Source of the DNA: Natronocalculus amylovorans | GTDB lineage: Archaea > Halobacteriota > Halobacteria > Halobacteriales > Haloferacaceae | Assembly (NCBI RefSeq): GCF_023638035.1 | Contig: NZ_JAKRVX010000003.1 | Location: forward strand, 434,001-498,000 | Reading direction: 5' to 3' | Length of the DNA stretch: 64,000 nt | In this document: one piece after another, positions 26,646 to 34,472 of the stretch | How the letters are laid out: every line of letters starts with the position of its first letter | How positions within the stretch are numbered: position 1 is the first letter of the stretch | Position numbers and translations under genes: made by a program | The notes under the pieces: model-generated | What the model saw: the letters and a program-made list of their open reading frames with translations, nothing else | Databases searched by the model: none | Told to the model about the DNA's origin: nothing

Positions 26646-27161
26646 TGCTGACGCGCTAACTTGCGTTCGCAATAGGATTGCGGAGAACACAGCCAGCAAA
26701 ATCAGACCGATCGGAAGCGGTATACCACCCAATCCTCGATACTGCATGTATATTGTTGCAAAGGTAAGCCCAATTGTTGCGATAAGTAATAATACGCCAA
26801 TCAGTGTAACCGGATTCACGGGGCTTGTCTGTAGCTGTGCTTCGCGCAGGTAGTACACTGTTGCAAAAATACCTGCTGTTGCGATCACTACTGCTGAGAG
26901 ACTCCAGAGCACATATCCAGGATACACCGCCTGTCCACTTTGGGCAGTCAGTGCAGTGCCAACATGTGCGAACGATGCTCCATCAAGCATTGGTGAGCCT
27001 GTACCCCACCAATACTGAAGTTGAACAAACGGGAACCGAACGTAGAGAACAGAGCCACCAAATATTCCGCCGACGTATGTGATATTCCACGGGAGAAACA
27101 GCGCCAACCACGCAAATACAACGGCAAGTTCACCGGCATACTCTTTTTCAACCCAAGCCAT
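26634..27161 (-). CDS. TIGR04206-type haloarchaeal membrane protein
   Basis: The 175-residue protein has four to five transmembrane helices and the family start VEKEYAGELAVVFAWLALFLPWNIT. WNIT and VRFPFVQLQYWWG are typical of this halophile-only family, of unknown function. The last codons and the stop lie within the right-end foldback of the decayed TnpB element, so the natural C-terminus may have been replaced by the sequence SATHH. The gene diverges from the uracil-DNA glycosylase relative. Confidence 0.78.
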   Translation of the reverse strand: MAWVEKEYAGELAVVFAWLALFLPWNITYVGGIFGGSVLYVRFPFVQLQYWWGTGSPMLDGASFAHVGTALTAQSGQAVYPGYVLWSLSAVVIATAGIFATVYYLREAQLQTSPVNPVTLIGVLLLIATIGLTFATIYMQYRGLGGIPLPIGLILLAVFSAILLRTQVSASATHH

Positions 27162-27307
27162 AGCAGTACTGTTATCCTGGTGAAAATAAAGTATACTGAC
27201 TCTTTGGAACGATACCGTATCGAAGTTGATGTTTCAAGAGTGCAGTACTAACGGAAACCGTAGCACGAATCGGTCGACATTTTACTGCTGGTTGTCTACC
27301 TGTTGGT

Positions 27308-27937
27308 GTGAGAAACGTTACGGACAGAACAAAAAACCCGTTTGGAATGGAGCCGTCCTGTTCGCAGTTTGTACCGGGATATGGCGATGCGAACGCGGAT
27401 TTCCATGTTATTGGAGACCATCCGGGAGTGCATGGTGGTGTAGAGACGCAGATCCCATTTACTGATGTAGACTGGGCAGAAACACTACAACAGACGTTGG
27501 TAGATGCAGGATTGTTATTATCAACTGGAGATGAGCCTACGATGCAAAATACGTTTTTTTCGTATTTGCATATGTGTGTTCCGACCGAGGAGCCGACAGA
27601 AGCGCAGTATCATGATATGGAGCGGTTCTTTGATGCTGAACTTCGTGCGATCGCTGCACACGTGCTACTTCCCGTTGGTGCACGAGCAACAAAGCATGTT
27701 CTCGAACAGTACTCCGCGCAAGCGTGGAAGACAGAGATTGACATGACTGCACTTCACGGAAAGGAGATTCGAGGCAGTGGATTCCTTATTCTGCCAATCA
27801 AAGACCCCGCCGAATGGGTCGATGGTGATGCAGAACGACTTCGAACGTCGATACAGACGCTCCGATCGACAGACTACCGTCGTGAAACCGATCTCGGTCG
27901 GTTTATTGCTGGTTCGGACCCGTACTTTGTTCGGTGA
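27308..27937 (+). CDS. Uracil-DNA glycosylase superfamily protein
   Basis: The 209-residue protein has the UDG fold seen in a haloarchaeal branch: FVPGYGDANADFHVIGDHPGVHGG (split over residues 22-45) gives the active-site loop GDHPGVHGG where family 4/5 enzymes have GEAPG. A central YLHMCVPTEEP segment and a helix with HVLLPVGARATKHVLE follow. UDGs cut uracil from DNA to begin base-excision repair. There is no four-cysteine iron-sulfur cluster as in family 4. A GTG start at 27308 is used, since the ATG at 27347 would cut conserved residues. Activity is probable but not certain given the altered loop. Confidence 0.78.
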   Translation: MRNVTDRTKNPFGMEPSCSQFVPGYGDANADFHVIGDHPGVHGGVETQIPFTDVDWAETLQQTLVDAGLLLSTGDEPTMQNTFFSYLHMCVPTEEPTEAQYHDMERFFDAELRAIAAHVLLPVGARATKHVLEQYSAQAWKTEIDMTALHGKEIRGSGFLILPIKDPAEWVDGDAERLRTSIQTLRSTDYRRETDLGRFIAGSDPYFVR

Positions 27938-28153
27938 ACACAACAACCCTCGATTTTGTGTCATCAATTAACATGATTATAAATCGTTCACTTTTCTTCA
28001 ATTTTCAATGAAGACGCGACTCTGTAAGGTAAATACCAAAACGTCTGTCCGTCAGAGAACGCTGAAATACTATAATTTTCAAAATATTCAGAATATATAG
28101 AGAGAACAGATAGAAACATCGGTGGGGTTGGTGATATTTGGCGTAACAAAAGG

Positions 28154-28159
28154 TTTTTA
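28154..28159 (+). promoter_or_regulatory. TATA-like element of the candidate RNA
   Basis: TTTTTA lies about 25 bases before the first stem of the candidate RNA at 28185, the spacing expected from an archaeal promoter to its transcription start. Evidence is positional only. Confidence 0.35.
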
Positions 28160-28179
28160 GCCTACATCTGTTCAATACT

Positions 28180-28287
28180 GAATTGGCGCCTGACTCAATG
28201 GTCAGTGGCGCCGACACGCTGTGGACTAGTGCTCCCACAGTGGCTTGGTCAGTCACATGGCCCGGCCGTTTCGGCCGGTCCTTTTTG
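28180..28287 (+). ncRNA. Candidate structured non-coding RNA
   Basis: In a 422-base gap without genes, about 100 bases fold into three consecutive hairpins. Stem 1 pairs GGCGCC and TGAC (28185-28194) with GTCA and GGCGCC (28201-28212), with a two-base bulge. Stem 2 pairs CGCTGTGG (28217-28224) with CCACAGTG (28235-28242). Stem 3 is a GC-rich hairpin followed by five T (28259-28286). An ACA at 28255-28257 recalls H/ACA guide RNAs, but a clear guide pocket and K-turn are not seen. GGTCAGT occurs twice (28200-28206 and 28247-28253), so an alternative pairing with TGACT is possible. No reading frame explains the region. It may be a small RNA or a leader of the metallo-hydrolase gene. Confidence 0.5.
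28259..28286 (+). terminator. Hairpin and T-run terminator
   Basis: GGCCCGGCC pairs with GGCCGGTCC around a five-base loop (one mismatch), followed at once by TTTTT at 28282-28286. It resembles an intrinsic terminator and would end the candidate RNA 74 bases before the metallo-hydrolase start. Archaeal termination needs mainly the T-run; the strong hairpin is unusual there. Confidence 0.55.
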
Positions 28288-28359
28288 TCACACTAGATCT
28301 GTAATGATCAATTAATCCAGATAGAGACGTTCTTAACAGTCGGCCGAAATCTGATAGAT

Positions 28360-29370
28360 ATGAATGTGGAGCAGCGACTGGTTCCCGAGCAGATCTCGTT
28401 GAGCAACACAGTTTTTGAGGGTAACAATAACGTGTTCTTACTGTCTGGAGACACAACGGCATTGATTGATACTGGCGTTTCGACCCCGGCTGTCGCAACA
28501 GAACTTGAGACAAAACTTGGCGAGCATGGTTTCTCTTTCGAAGATATTGACGAGATCTTCCTTACACACTGGCATCATGATCACGCTGGGCTCGCTGGAG
28601 AGATCCAACAAGCAAGCGGGGCTACAGTGTACGCACACAGTGCTGATGCACCCCTTATTGCAGGAGATGATGAGGCGCTTCATGCTGAAAAGCAACGGCA
28701 AGAAGCAAAGTTCGACGAGTGGAAAATTCCACCGGGACCACGGTCGGAGCTTATTGCGTTTCTTGAGACAACACTCGATATTGGTGGTGAACCAGTTTCC
28801 GTAACCCCAATTGAGAACGGCGATCGGTTTGAAGTAAATGGAACACCGATCGAAGCCCTCCATCTCCCGGGGCACGCTGCTGGGCTAACGGCATACTGCT
28901 TTCCAGGAGAAACGGGTGCTGAAGCATTCGTTGGTGACGTGATCCTCCCAAAGTATACACCGAACGTTGGTGGTGCGGATGTTCGTGTCGATCGACCGCT
29001 CGAACAGTATATTTCCAGTTTGCTTACAGTCATCGATCGAGATTTCTCCCGAGTCTGGCCTGGACACAGACAAGTAATCACGGAACCGACCGTGCGAGCG
29101 GCCACGATTATCGAGCATCATCAAGAACGAACGGAACGTGTCATCGATGTGCTCTCCGAGCATGGGCCAGCAGATGTGTGGACCGTAAGCGCCGAGCTGT
29201 TTGGCTCACTTTCAAATATTCACATTCTTCACGGCCCCGGTGAAGCGTACGCACATCTTGACCACCTTGCCGCAGAAGGAATCGTTGCCCAAGAAGATCG
29301 ATCGTATGAATTGATCGTTGAAAATCCGGATGTTGAATCGCTGTTCCCGGATGTCTCAGCGTATCTCTAG
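28360..29370 (+). CDS. Metallo-beta-lactamase-fold hydrolase
   Basis: The 336-residue cytoplasmic protein has the metal-binding signature THWHHDHAG (about residues 69-77), then LPGHAAG (about residue 168), [11 protein letters not shown] and the late histidine in VWPGHRQVI, giving a two-metal site. The C-terminal quarter ([14 protein letters not shown] and [13 protein letters not shown]) forms a small winged-helix-like domain as in glyoxalase II/LACTB2-type hydrolases. It probably cleaves a thioester or another ester; the substrate is unknown. It follows the candidate structured RNA, with its own possible promoter near 28332. Confidence 0.88.
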   Translation: MNVEQRLVPEQISLSNTVFEGNNNVFLLSGDTTALIDTGVSTPAVATELETKLGEHGFSFEDIDEIFLTHWHHDHAGLAGEIQQASGATVYAHSADAPLIAGDDEALHAEKQRQEAKFDEWKIPPGPRSELIAFLETTLDIGGEPVSVTPIENGDRFEVNGTPIEALHLPGHAAGLTAYCFPGETGAEAFVGDVILPKYTPNVGGADVRVDRPLEQYISSLLTVIDRDFSRVWPGHRQVITEPTVRAATIIEHHQERTERVIDVLSEHGPADVWTVSAELFGSLSNIHILHGPGEAYAHLDHLAAEGIVAQEDRSYELIVENPDVESLFPDVSAYL

Positions 29371-29429
29371 CACGTAAGGATATCAACAAAGACGAAACAC
29401 TGAAACAGCAGACGAGCAAATACGTGTTC

Positions 29430-29714
29430 ATGGAACTACGGGTCATCGAAAAAACCGATGAGGAACTCCGTCTTGAGATTGCTGGAGAGGATCATACATT
29501 CATGAACGTGCTGAAAGGTGTACTGTTGGAAACTGAGAACGTATTGGCTGCAACGTACGATGTGAACCCCGAGCAGTCCGGTGGGCAGACCGACCCCGTG
29601 CTCTCAATTAAGACCGAAGGTGGGGCTGACCCACTTGACGTGCTGGAAGAAGCTGCAGGCAGTCTGAAAACGCAGACTGAAGCGTTCCGTGACGCATTCA
29701 ACGCCGCCGCATAA
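29430..29714 (+). CDS. rpoL: DNA-directed RNA polymerase subunit Rpo11 (RpoL)
   Basis: The 94-residue subunit L forms a heterodimer with Rpo3 that starts archaeal RNA polymerase assembly, like Rpb3/Rpb11. The start ATG at 29430 gives [20 protein letters not shown], and the conserved [14 protein letters not shown] follows (residues 23-36). The C-terminal helix [13 protein letters not shown] packs on the partner. An alternative codon at 29424 adds only two residues. No other polymerase gene is near. Confidence 0.95.
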   Translation: MELRVIEKTDEELRLEIAGEDHTFMNVLKGVLLETENVLAATYDVNPEQSGGQTDPVLSIKTEGGADPLDVLEEAAGSLKTQTEAFRDAFNAAA

Positions 29715-29747
29715 GCTGTCTATTGGATAATACGCTTCTTACGAGAG

Positions 29748-29948
29748 CTACTCCCACGCAGAAACATCAACAAACGCGGAGGTATCTGCAGTGAGCCACC
29801 GTGTGATTCGATCGTGCTCAGTGACATCAGGTTCAAAAATTGTTCGCTCAACACGACCAGTATCTGTCTGTGTTGCGCGAGAATGAAGGTGTGGTGTTGA
29901 GCTTGAATTACCAGCTCGATCACCGATCTGCAGGAACCTATCTCTCAT
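29748..29948 (-). CDS. Small conserved-looking haloarchaeal protein, unknown
   Basis: This 66-residue protein (MRDRFLQIGDRAGN..., ending VDVSAWE) has the charge pattern of a real haloarchaeal protein and a compact strand-rich layout, with no cysteines or membrane segment. VERTIFEPDVTEHDRITRWLT (about residues 33-53) looks like a conserved core. It converges with rpoL and lies downstream of hisF on the same strand (about 100 bases away). I do not recognise a function. Confidence 0.65.
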   Translation of the reverse strand: MRDRFLQIGDRAGNSSSTPHLHSRATQTDTGRVERTIFEPDVTEHDRITRWLTADTSAFVDVSAWE

Positions 29949-30047
29949 AATTAATACGGACGGTGTCTTTGTTATTAATCCTTGTCCATCTGTTATTGTC
30001 AGATAGATTCAGATCGGATATGTTCTGTACCCAGTTGGAACAACAAA

Positions 30048-30860
30048 TTATAATCTAACAGGGATGCCATGCTCATCGAGGTAGGCCTTTGTATCCTCAA
30101 TGCTATATTCGTCGAAGTGGAAAATAGACGCTGCAAGCCCCGCATCAGCATTAGCATCAGTAAATACCTCATGCATATCTTCAGGACCTCCACAGCCCGA
30201 AGATGCGATCACTGGGGTTGAAACGTTGTCACACACTGCTTTTGTAAGTGGGATATCATACCCATCTTTCGTTCCGTCAGTATCGATTGAGTTTACGAAT
30301 AACTCTCCCGCCCCACGCTCTTCGGCTTCGATTGCCCACTCGACAACGTCGATGCCAGTTCCTTCGCGCCCACCTTTGATCGTGCATTCAAACCAGCACG
30401 ATTCACCATCAACGTCTGCATAGTATTCACCCGCATCGTCAAACCGGCGACGAGCATCAACAGAGATGACGATACACTGGCTTCCAAACGCCTTTGCACC
30501 TTCTTCGATGAGCGCTGGCCGCTCAAGTGCAGCCGTATTAATTGAGACTTTGTCCGCACCCGCACGAAGCGTTTCTTTGATGTCCTCCTGTGTTCGAATT
30601 CCACCACCGACGGTCAACGGAATAAAACACTCATCAGCAACTGCGGAAACAGTATCCAACATTGTCTCACGCCCGTCTGCGCTTGCGGTGATGTCAAGAA
30701 ATACAAACTCATCAGCGCCAGCCGCGTTGTACGCTTTTGCCATCTCCACTGGATCGCCGGTATACTTTAGATTCTCAAAGTTAACCCCAGTGTAGACTGC
30801 TGCGTTTCCATCGTCGTCCAAATCAACGTCAATACACGGAATAATTCGTTTCGTGAGCAT
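30048..30860 (-). CDS. hisF: Imidazole glycerol-phosphate synthase cyclase subunit
   Basis: HisF with HisH makes imidazole glycerol phosphate and AICAR in histidine synthesis, feeding AICAR back to purine synthesis. The 270-residue (beta/alpha)8 barrel has the first catalytic Asp in IPCIDVDL (about D11) and the second in VISVDARRR (about D130), plus phosphate-binding loops [11 protein letters not shown] and [11 protein letters not shown]. Length is slightly above bacterial HisF, normal in haloarchaea. The hisH partner is not near. It follows the alpha-glucosidase gene by 56 bases on the same strand. Confidence 0.96.
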   Translation of the reverse strand: MLTKRIIPCIDVDLDDDGNAAVYTGVNFENLKYTGDPVEMAKAYNAAGADEFVFLDITASADGRETMLDTVSAVADECFIPLTVGGGIRTQEDIKETLRAGADKVSINTAALERPALIEEGAKAFGSQCIVISVDARRRFDDAGEYYADVDGESCWFECTIKGGREGTGIDVVEWAIEAEERGAGELFVNSIDTDGTKDGYDIPLTKAVCDNVSTPVIASSGCGGPEDMHEVFTDANADAGLAASIFHFDEYSIEDTKAYLDEHGIPVRL

Positions 30861-30916
30861 CTACTATCGCATAGTTGGCGGGTCGGTGGTTTCACCGTTT
30901 CGGCTACGGCGACACG

Positions 30917-32674
30917 TTATTCGGCGAGGTGGTAGACACGCGCTTCCCACGGTCGCAGTTCGAACCACCGATCGGGAATCTCATTGCCAACATCGTGGTC
31001 GTAGTTACAGACAAACAGCTCCGCATCGATCGACTGTTCATCGAACGGCAGCTCCCAATCTGGGATGTCAAAGTGTTGCTCATGGTCACTGAAATTAAGT
31101 AACACAAGCAGGTGTGCCCCATCAAGCGATCGGGTGTAGCCCCAAACCGAATCATGTTCACCAAGCAGGAGCCCGTAGTGTCCGTACACCATCACCTCAT
31201 GTTCATCCCGAAGTGAAATGAGGTCTCGATAGTAGTTCCAGATCGAATTCGGATCTGCACGTGCAGCTTCAACATTGATCTCCTCGTAGTTCGTATTAAC
31301 ACCGATCCATGGCTTACCATCAGTGAAGCCTGCGTTCTCAGCATCGCTCCACTGCATTGGTGTTCGAGCATTATCACGGCTGTTGTGACGGAGCGCGTGT
31401 TTGACCTGCTCGAACGAGTCAATCTCGTCATTCCCGAGCGCATTTTTGACTGGGTTGATCGTCTCAACATCACGGAACTCCGAGAGTGACTCGAACGGAT
31501 AGTTCGTCATCCCAATCTCTGCACCTTGGAAAATGTATGGAGTTCCTCGGAGCGTGAAAATAAGCGTTGCAAGCAGTGTTGCGGATTCACGCCGATATCG
31601 ATCGTCATTACCAAACCGTGATACAAGCCGTGGCTGATCGTGATTGCTGAGATAGATACTATTCCAACCATCCGCAGACAAGCCATCTTGCCACCGTGTA
31701 AAGACGCCTCGAAGATCATGGAGTCCCCAGTCTTTTGTCTCCCAAATCGGCCCACCGTTGTCCAAGAGCACATGGTCAAAATGGAAAATCGTCGAGAGCG
31801 GGCCGTCGCGACCGACATAGCTGCGTGCGAGACCCATATCCATATGTTGGCCCATCATCTCTCCGAGTGCAAACACATCGTTGTCTTTGAGGACGCGATC
31901 GTGCATTTCACCAAGGAACTCATGAATGCGTGGTCCGTCGATCGAGTGCCACATCTCGGATTCATTCGTCGGCGGGTCGTGGTGGACGACAGAATCGGGC
32001 TTTGAAATGAGATTGATAACATCCATTCGGAAACCATCGATTCCTTTGTCGAGCCACCACTCCATCATCTCGAAAATCTCTTCTCGAACCGCTGGGTTCT
32101 CCCAGTTGAGATCCGGCTGTTTTCGATCGAACAGATGCATATACCACTTTCCAACGTCATCATCGTACGCCCATGCTGGGCCGCCAAAGAACGATTCCCA
32201 CTCGTTTGGTGGTGCCTCGTTTTCTGGGCCATTGAATCCGGTGAAACCATCAATATCAGTCCGACCATTTCGCCAGAAGTAGTAGTCGCGATATTCGTCC
32301 TCGTTTGCTCGTGATTTGATGAACCACTCGTGTTCATCGGAGGTATGGTTAACGACCAGATCCATGATGAGACGGATGTCACGATCGTGGAGCTCCTCTA
32401 GGAGCAACTCCCAATCGTCCATCGTCCCAAACTCGTCCATGATGGACTGATAATCTGCAATATCGTAGCCATTATCTGCGTTTGGCGACTCATAAACTGG
32501 ATTGAGCCAAATAATATCCACACCAAGGTCGTCCAAATAGTCTACTTTCTCAATAATTCCAGGAATGTCTCCGACACCGTCGCTGTTTGTATCATTAAAA
32601 CTCCTCGGATAGATCTGATAGACAACGGACTCTTTCCACCATGCCCGATCGAGATCCGTGTTCGTCTCTGTCAT
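30917..32674 (-). CDS. Alpha-glucosidase, GH13 family
   Basis: The 585-residue cytoplasmic enzyme hydrolyses alpha-linked glucosides such as maltose or isomaltose. It has the GH13 catalytic barrel: DLVVNHTSDEHEW (region I), GFRMDVINLI with the nucleophile Asp (region II, about D215), FALGEMMGQ with the acid/base Glu (region III), and YLSNHDQPR (region IV). A C-terminal beta domain ends with RVYHLAE. The GFRMDVIN variant is typical of the oligo-1,6-glucosidase/alpha-glucosidase subfamily. No sugar transporter is adjacent. No signal peptide is seen. Confidence 0.92.
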   Translation of the reverse strand: MTETNTDLDRAWWKESVVYQIYPRSFNDTNSDGVGDIPGIIEKVDYLDDLGVDIIWLNPVYESPNADNGYDIADYQSIMDEFGTMDDWELLLEELHDRDIRLIMDLVVNHTSDEHEWFIKSRANEDEYRDYYFWRNGRTDIDGFTGFNGPENEAPPNEWESFFGGPAWAYDDDVGKWYMHLFDRKQPDLNWENPAVREEIFEMMEWWLDKGIDGFRMDVINLISKPDSVVHHDPPTNESEMWHSIDGPRIHEFLGEMHDRVLKDNDVFALGEMMGQHMDMGLARSYVGRDGPLSTIFHFDHVLLDNGGPIWETKDWGLHDLRGVFTRWQDGLSADGWNSIYLSNHDQPRLVSRFGNDDRYRRESATLLATLIFTLRGTPYIFQGAEIGMTNYPFESLSEFRDVETINPVKNALGNDEIDSFEQVKHALRHNSRDNARTPMQWSDAENAGFTDGKPWIGVNTNYEEINVEAARADPNSIWNYYRDLISLRDEHEVMVYGHYGLLLGEHDSVWGYTRSLDGAHLLVLLNFSDHEQHFDIPDWELPFDEQSIDAELFVCNYDHDVGNEIPDRWFELRPWEARVYHLAE

Positions 32675-32773
32675 GGAATAGTGAATGTCAGCGAGACGGA
32701 TAACAGAATCGAACGGTGCAAACCCATCAAAAATTTAGATGCGTTTTAGTATCGGTGGCTGCAAGCACGGGGT

Positions 32774-32914
32774 ATGGGAGATCACGAACCAGACCCTGAT
32801 GCACGCGTTACCTCACCGATGCAGGAGTTTACCACAAGCGAAGCACTCACTGGTGGTGTGATTTTGCTTGTTGGATTGCTACTCGTGTTTGGGGTTCCGC
32901 TGCTTCTCGGCTGA
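32774..32914 (+). CDS. Small single-helix membrane protein
   Basis: This 46-residue frame starts MGDHEPDPDARVTSPMQEFT and ends in one transmembrane helix (about residues 27-45, GGVILLVGLLLVFGVPLLLG). The TSPMQEFTT motif before the helix recurs in short haloarchaeal membrane proteins (I recall them as DUF7550), so the frame is probably a real gene although short. The start gives an acidic cytoplasmic tail. It is divergent from the alpha-glucosidase gene and lies just before the left end of the TnpB element. Confidence 0.7.
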   Translation: MGDHEPDPDARVTSPMQEFTTSEALTGGVILLVGLLLVFGVPLLLG

Positions 32915-33071
32915 AAACGTAGCGTAGCTGTTATACAGAATCAAGGAGAATACCTGCGCCTAAAGGCGCAGGATGAATCCGACAATACCCTACACTAACC
33001 ACACTTCGATGACAAGGCCGGATATTCCACGCCAACCGGCACTATTAAGAAAACAGCACGCATAACCAGTT

Positions 33072-34358
33072 ATGAAGCCAGAAATGAGTCGATCCATCCG
33101 AACTTTCGGGGCTACGATTACGAACCAGCAACAGGTTCGTGATGACCTCGATCAGCTCGGATGGGCCGCCTCAAAACTCTGGAACGTCGGTCGCTACTAC
33201 GCACAAGAACAGTGGGACGAAACGGGCGAGATTCCCGACGACGGGGAACTCAAAGCTGAACTCAAAAGTCACGAACGCTACACGGACTTACATTCTCAAT
33301 CCAGTCAGCGCGTTCTCGAAGAACTCGCTGAAGCGTTCAACGGCTGGTTCGGCAAGCGTCGGAACGGCGATAGTCGTGCCCGACCGCCCGGCTACCGCAA
33401 AAACGGAGACTCCCACCCACGCTCAACTGTGTCGTTCAAAGCGGCTGGCTTCAAGCACGACGCACAGTTCACCCGTGTCCGCCTCTCGAAAGGCCGTAAC
33501 CTCAAAGAACACCGTTCGGACTTCATCCTGTGCGAGTACCAGACTCGCCCAGATGCTGACCTGACCGAGTGGGACATTCAACAGGTTCGCGCCGTCTACA
33601 AGCGTGACGAATGGCGACTCCAATTCGTCTGTCGCACCACCATCGACCCGGAACCGCCGGGAGACGAGGTGGCCGGTGTTGACCTTGGGATTTGTAACTT
33701 CGCCGCCGTCTCCTTCGGCGGTGAATCGGTGTTGTATCCCGGTGGCGCACTCAAAGAGGACGAATACTACTTCACGAAAAAGAAAGCCAAGTGCGACGAT
33801 TCCTCGTCTCGTGAAGCTACTCGGCTTGACCGGACGCGAACGGGTCGTCGGACGCACTTCTTGCACGCACTCTCGAAAACAATCGTAGAGGAGTCCGTCG
33901 AACGAGGCGTCGGAACGCTTGTCGTTGGCGACCTCGGCGGCATCCGAGAGGACGACGAGAGAGGGCAACCACGCAACTGGGGCGACCACGGCAATCTCGA
34001 CTTGCACGGGTGGGCGTTCGACCGCTTCACGACGCTACTTGACTACAAGGCGGAAGCCGAGGGCATCGATGTGGAGTTGGTGTCCGAACGCAGTACGTCG
34101 AAGTCGTGTTCGGCGTGCGGCCACATAGACGAGAATCAGCGTGTCGAACGTGGCCTGTACGTGTGTGAGAAGTGCGATACGGTTGCGAACGCGGACGTGA
34201 ATGGTGCGGAGAACATTCGGCAAAAGGTACTCCCGAGTCTCGCCACGGATGGCGGTGATAGGGATAACGGCTGGTTGGCACAGCCAGCGGTTCACCTGTT
34301 CGACCGTAGTGAGGGTGTTTTCGCCCCACGAGAACAGGTTGCTAACCGCGAACCTTAA
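33072..34358 (+). CDS. tnpB: TnpB RNA-guided nuclease-family protein
   Basis: The 428-residue protein is a TnpB, the IS-encoded ancestor of Cas12 nucleases. The helix-rich N-terminus (SIRTFGATITNQQQVRDDL) is followed by a RuvC-like domain with the first Asp in VAGVDLGICNF (about D204), and the last in NADVNGAENI (about residue 374), with a zinc ribbon CSACGH...CEKC (residues 345-366) between. At the second acidic site, where many TnpBs have a Glu-Asp-Leu, this protein has VVGDLGGIRED, so the usual Glu is Gly. Other haloarchaeal TnpBs of this type may share that. The coding frame is intact. Confidence 0.88.
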   Translation: MKPEMSRSIRTFGATITNQQQVRDDLDQLGWAASKLWNVGRYYAQEQWDETGEIPDDGELKAELKSHERYTDLHSQSSQRVLEELAEAFNGWFGKRRNGDSRARPPGYRKNGDSHPRSTVSFKAAGFKHDAQFTRVRLSKGRNLKEHRSDFILCEYQTRPDADLTEWDIQQVRAVYKRDEWRLQFVCRTTIDPEPPGDEVAGVDLGICNFAAVSFGGESVLYPGGALKEDEYYFTKKKAKCDDSSSREATRLDRTRTGRRTHFLHALSKTIVEESVERGVGTLVVGDLGGIREDDERGQPRNWGDHGNLDLHGWAFDRFTTLLDYKAEAEGIDVELVSERSTSKSCSACGHIDENQRVERGLYVCEKCDTVANADVNGAENIRQKVLPSLATDGGDRDNGWLAQPAVHLFDRSEGVFAPREQVANREP

Positions 34359-34394
34359 TATCCCAACTCAGCGGTGCGGTGCCGTGGGATTCCC

Positions 34395-34465
34395 GCGTTG
34401 ACGAGACCTCTGGTCTCGTTCGCACACCAGAAATCAAAGATTTCTGGGGGCGTCTTCAGGCGCGG
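34395..34465 (+). ncRNA. Candidate guide-RNA (omega RNA) 3' region of the TnpB element
   Basis: Two perfect hairpins lie between the tnpB stop and the right end: ACGAGACC-TCT-GGTCTCGT (34401-34419) and CCAGAAATC-AAA-GATTTCTGG (34427-34447), followed by GGCGCGGGGG. TnpB proteins use an RNA from this part of the element as guide. The hairpins and position fit; expression is not shown. Confidence 0.45.
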
Positions 34466-34472
34466 GGGGATG

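Larger units (their letters stand above)
32940..34471 (+). mobile_element. IS1341-type element with tnpB only
   Basis: The element holds tnpB without a tnpA transposase, as in IS1341-type members of IS200/IS605. The left end has a perfect hairpin (CCTGCGCC-TAAA-GGCGCAGG, 32953-32972) and the right end an AGGCGC-rich segment that stops at the stop codon of the neighbouring ABC ATPase gene. Two perfect hairpins lie before the right end. GC is visibly higher than in surrounding genes and CGATCG is absent, both signs of recent arrival. Exact ends cannot be fixed without a second copy. Confidence 0.75.

Noticed and set aside
28180-28287. Candidate structured RNA as a tRNA or H/ACA RNA
   Set aside because: There is no cloverleaf, no T-loop sequence and no clear pseudouridylation pocket or K-turn; a specific class was therefore not assigned.
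32774-32914. The 46-residue membrane frame as part of the TnpB element
   Set aside because: It precedes the left-end hairpin and resembles resident haloarchaeal small membrane proteins, so it was kept as a host gene.
33423-34007. A 194-residue minus-strand frame inside tnpB
   Set aside because: It is the codon shadow of the GC-rich tnpB gene; composition and lack of motifs do not support it.
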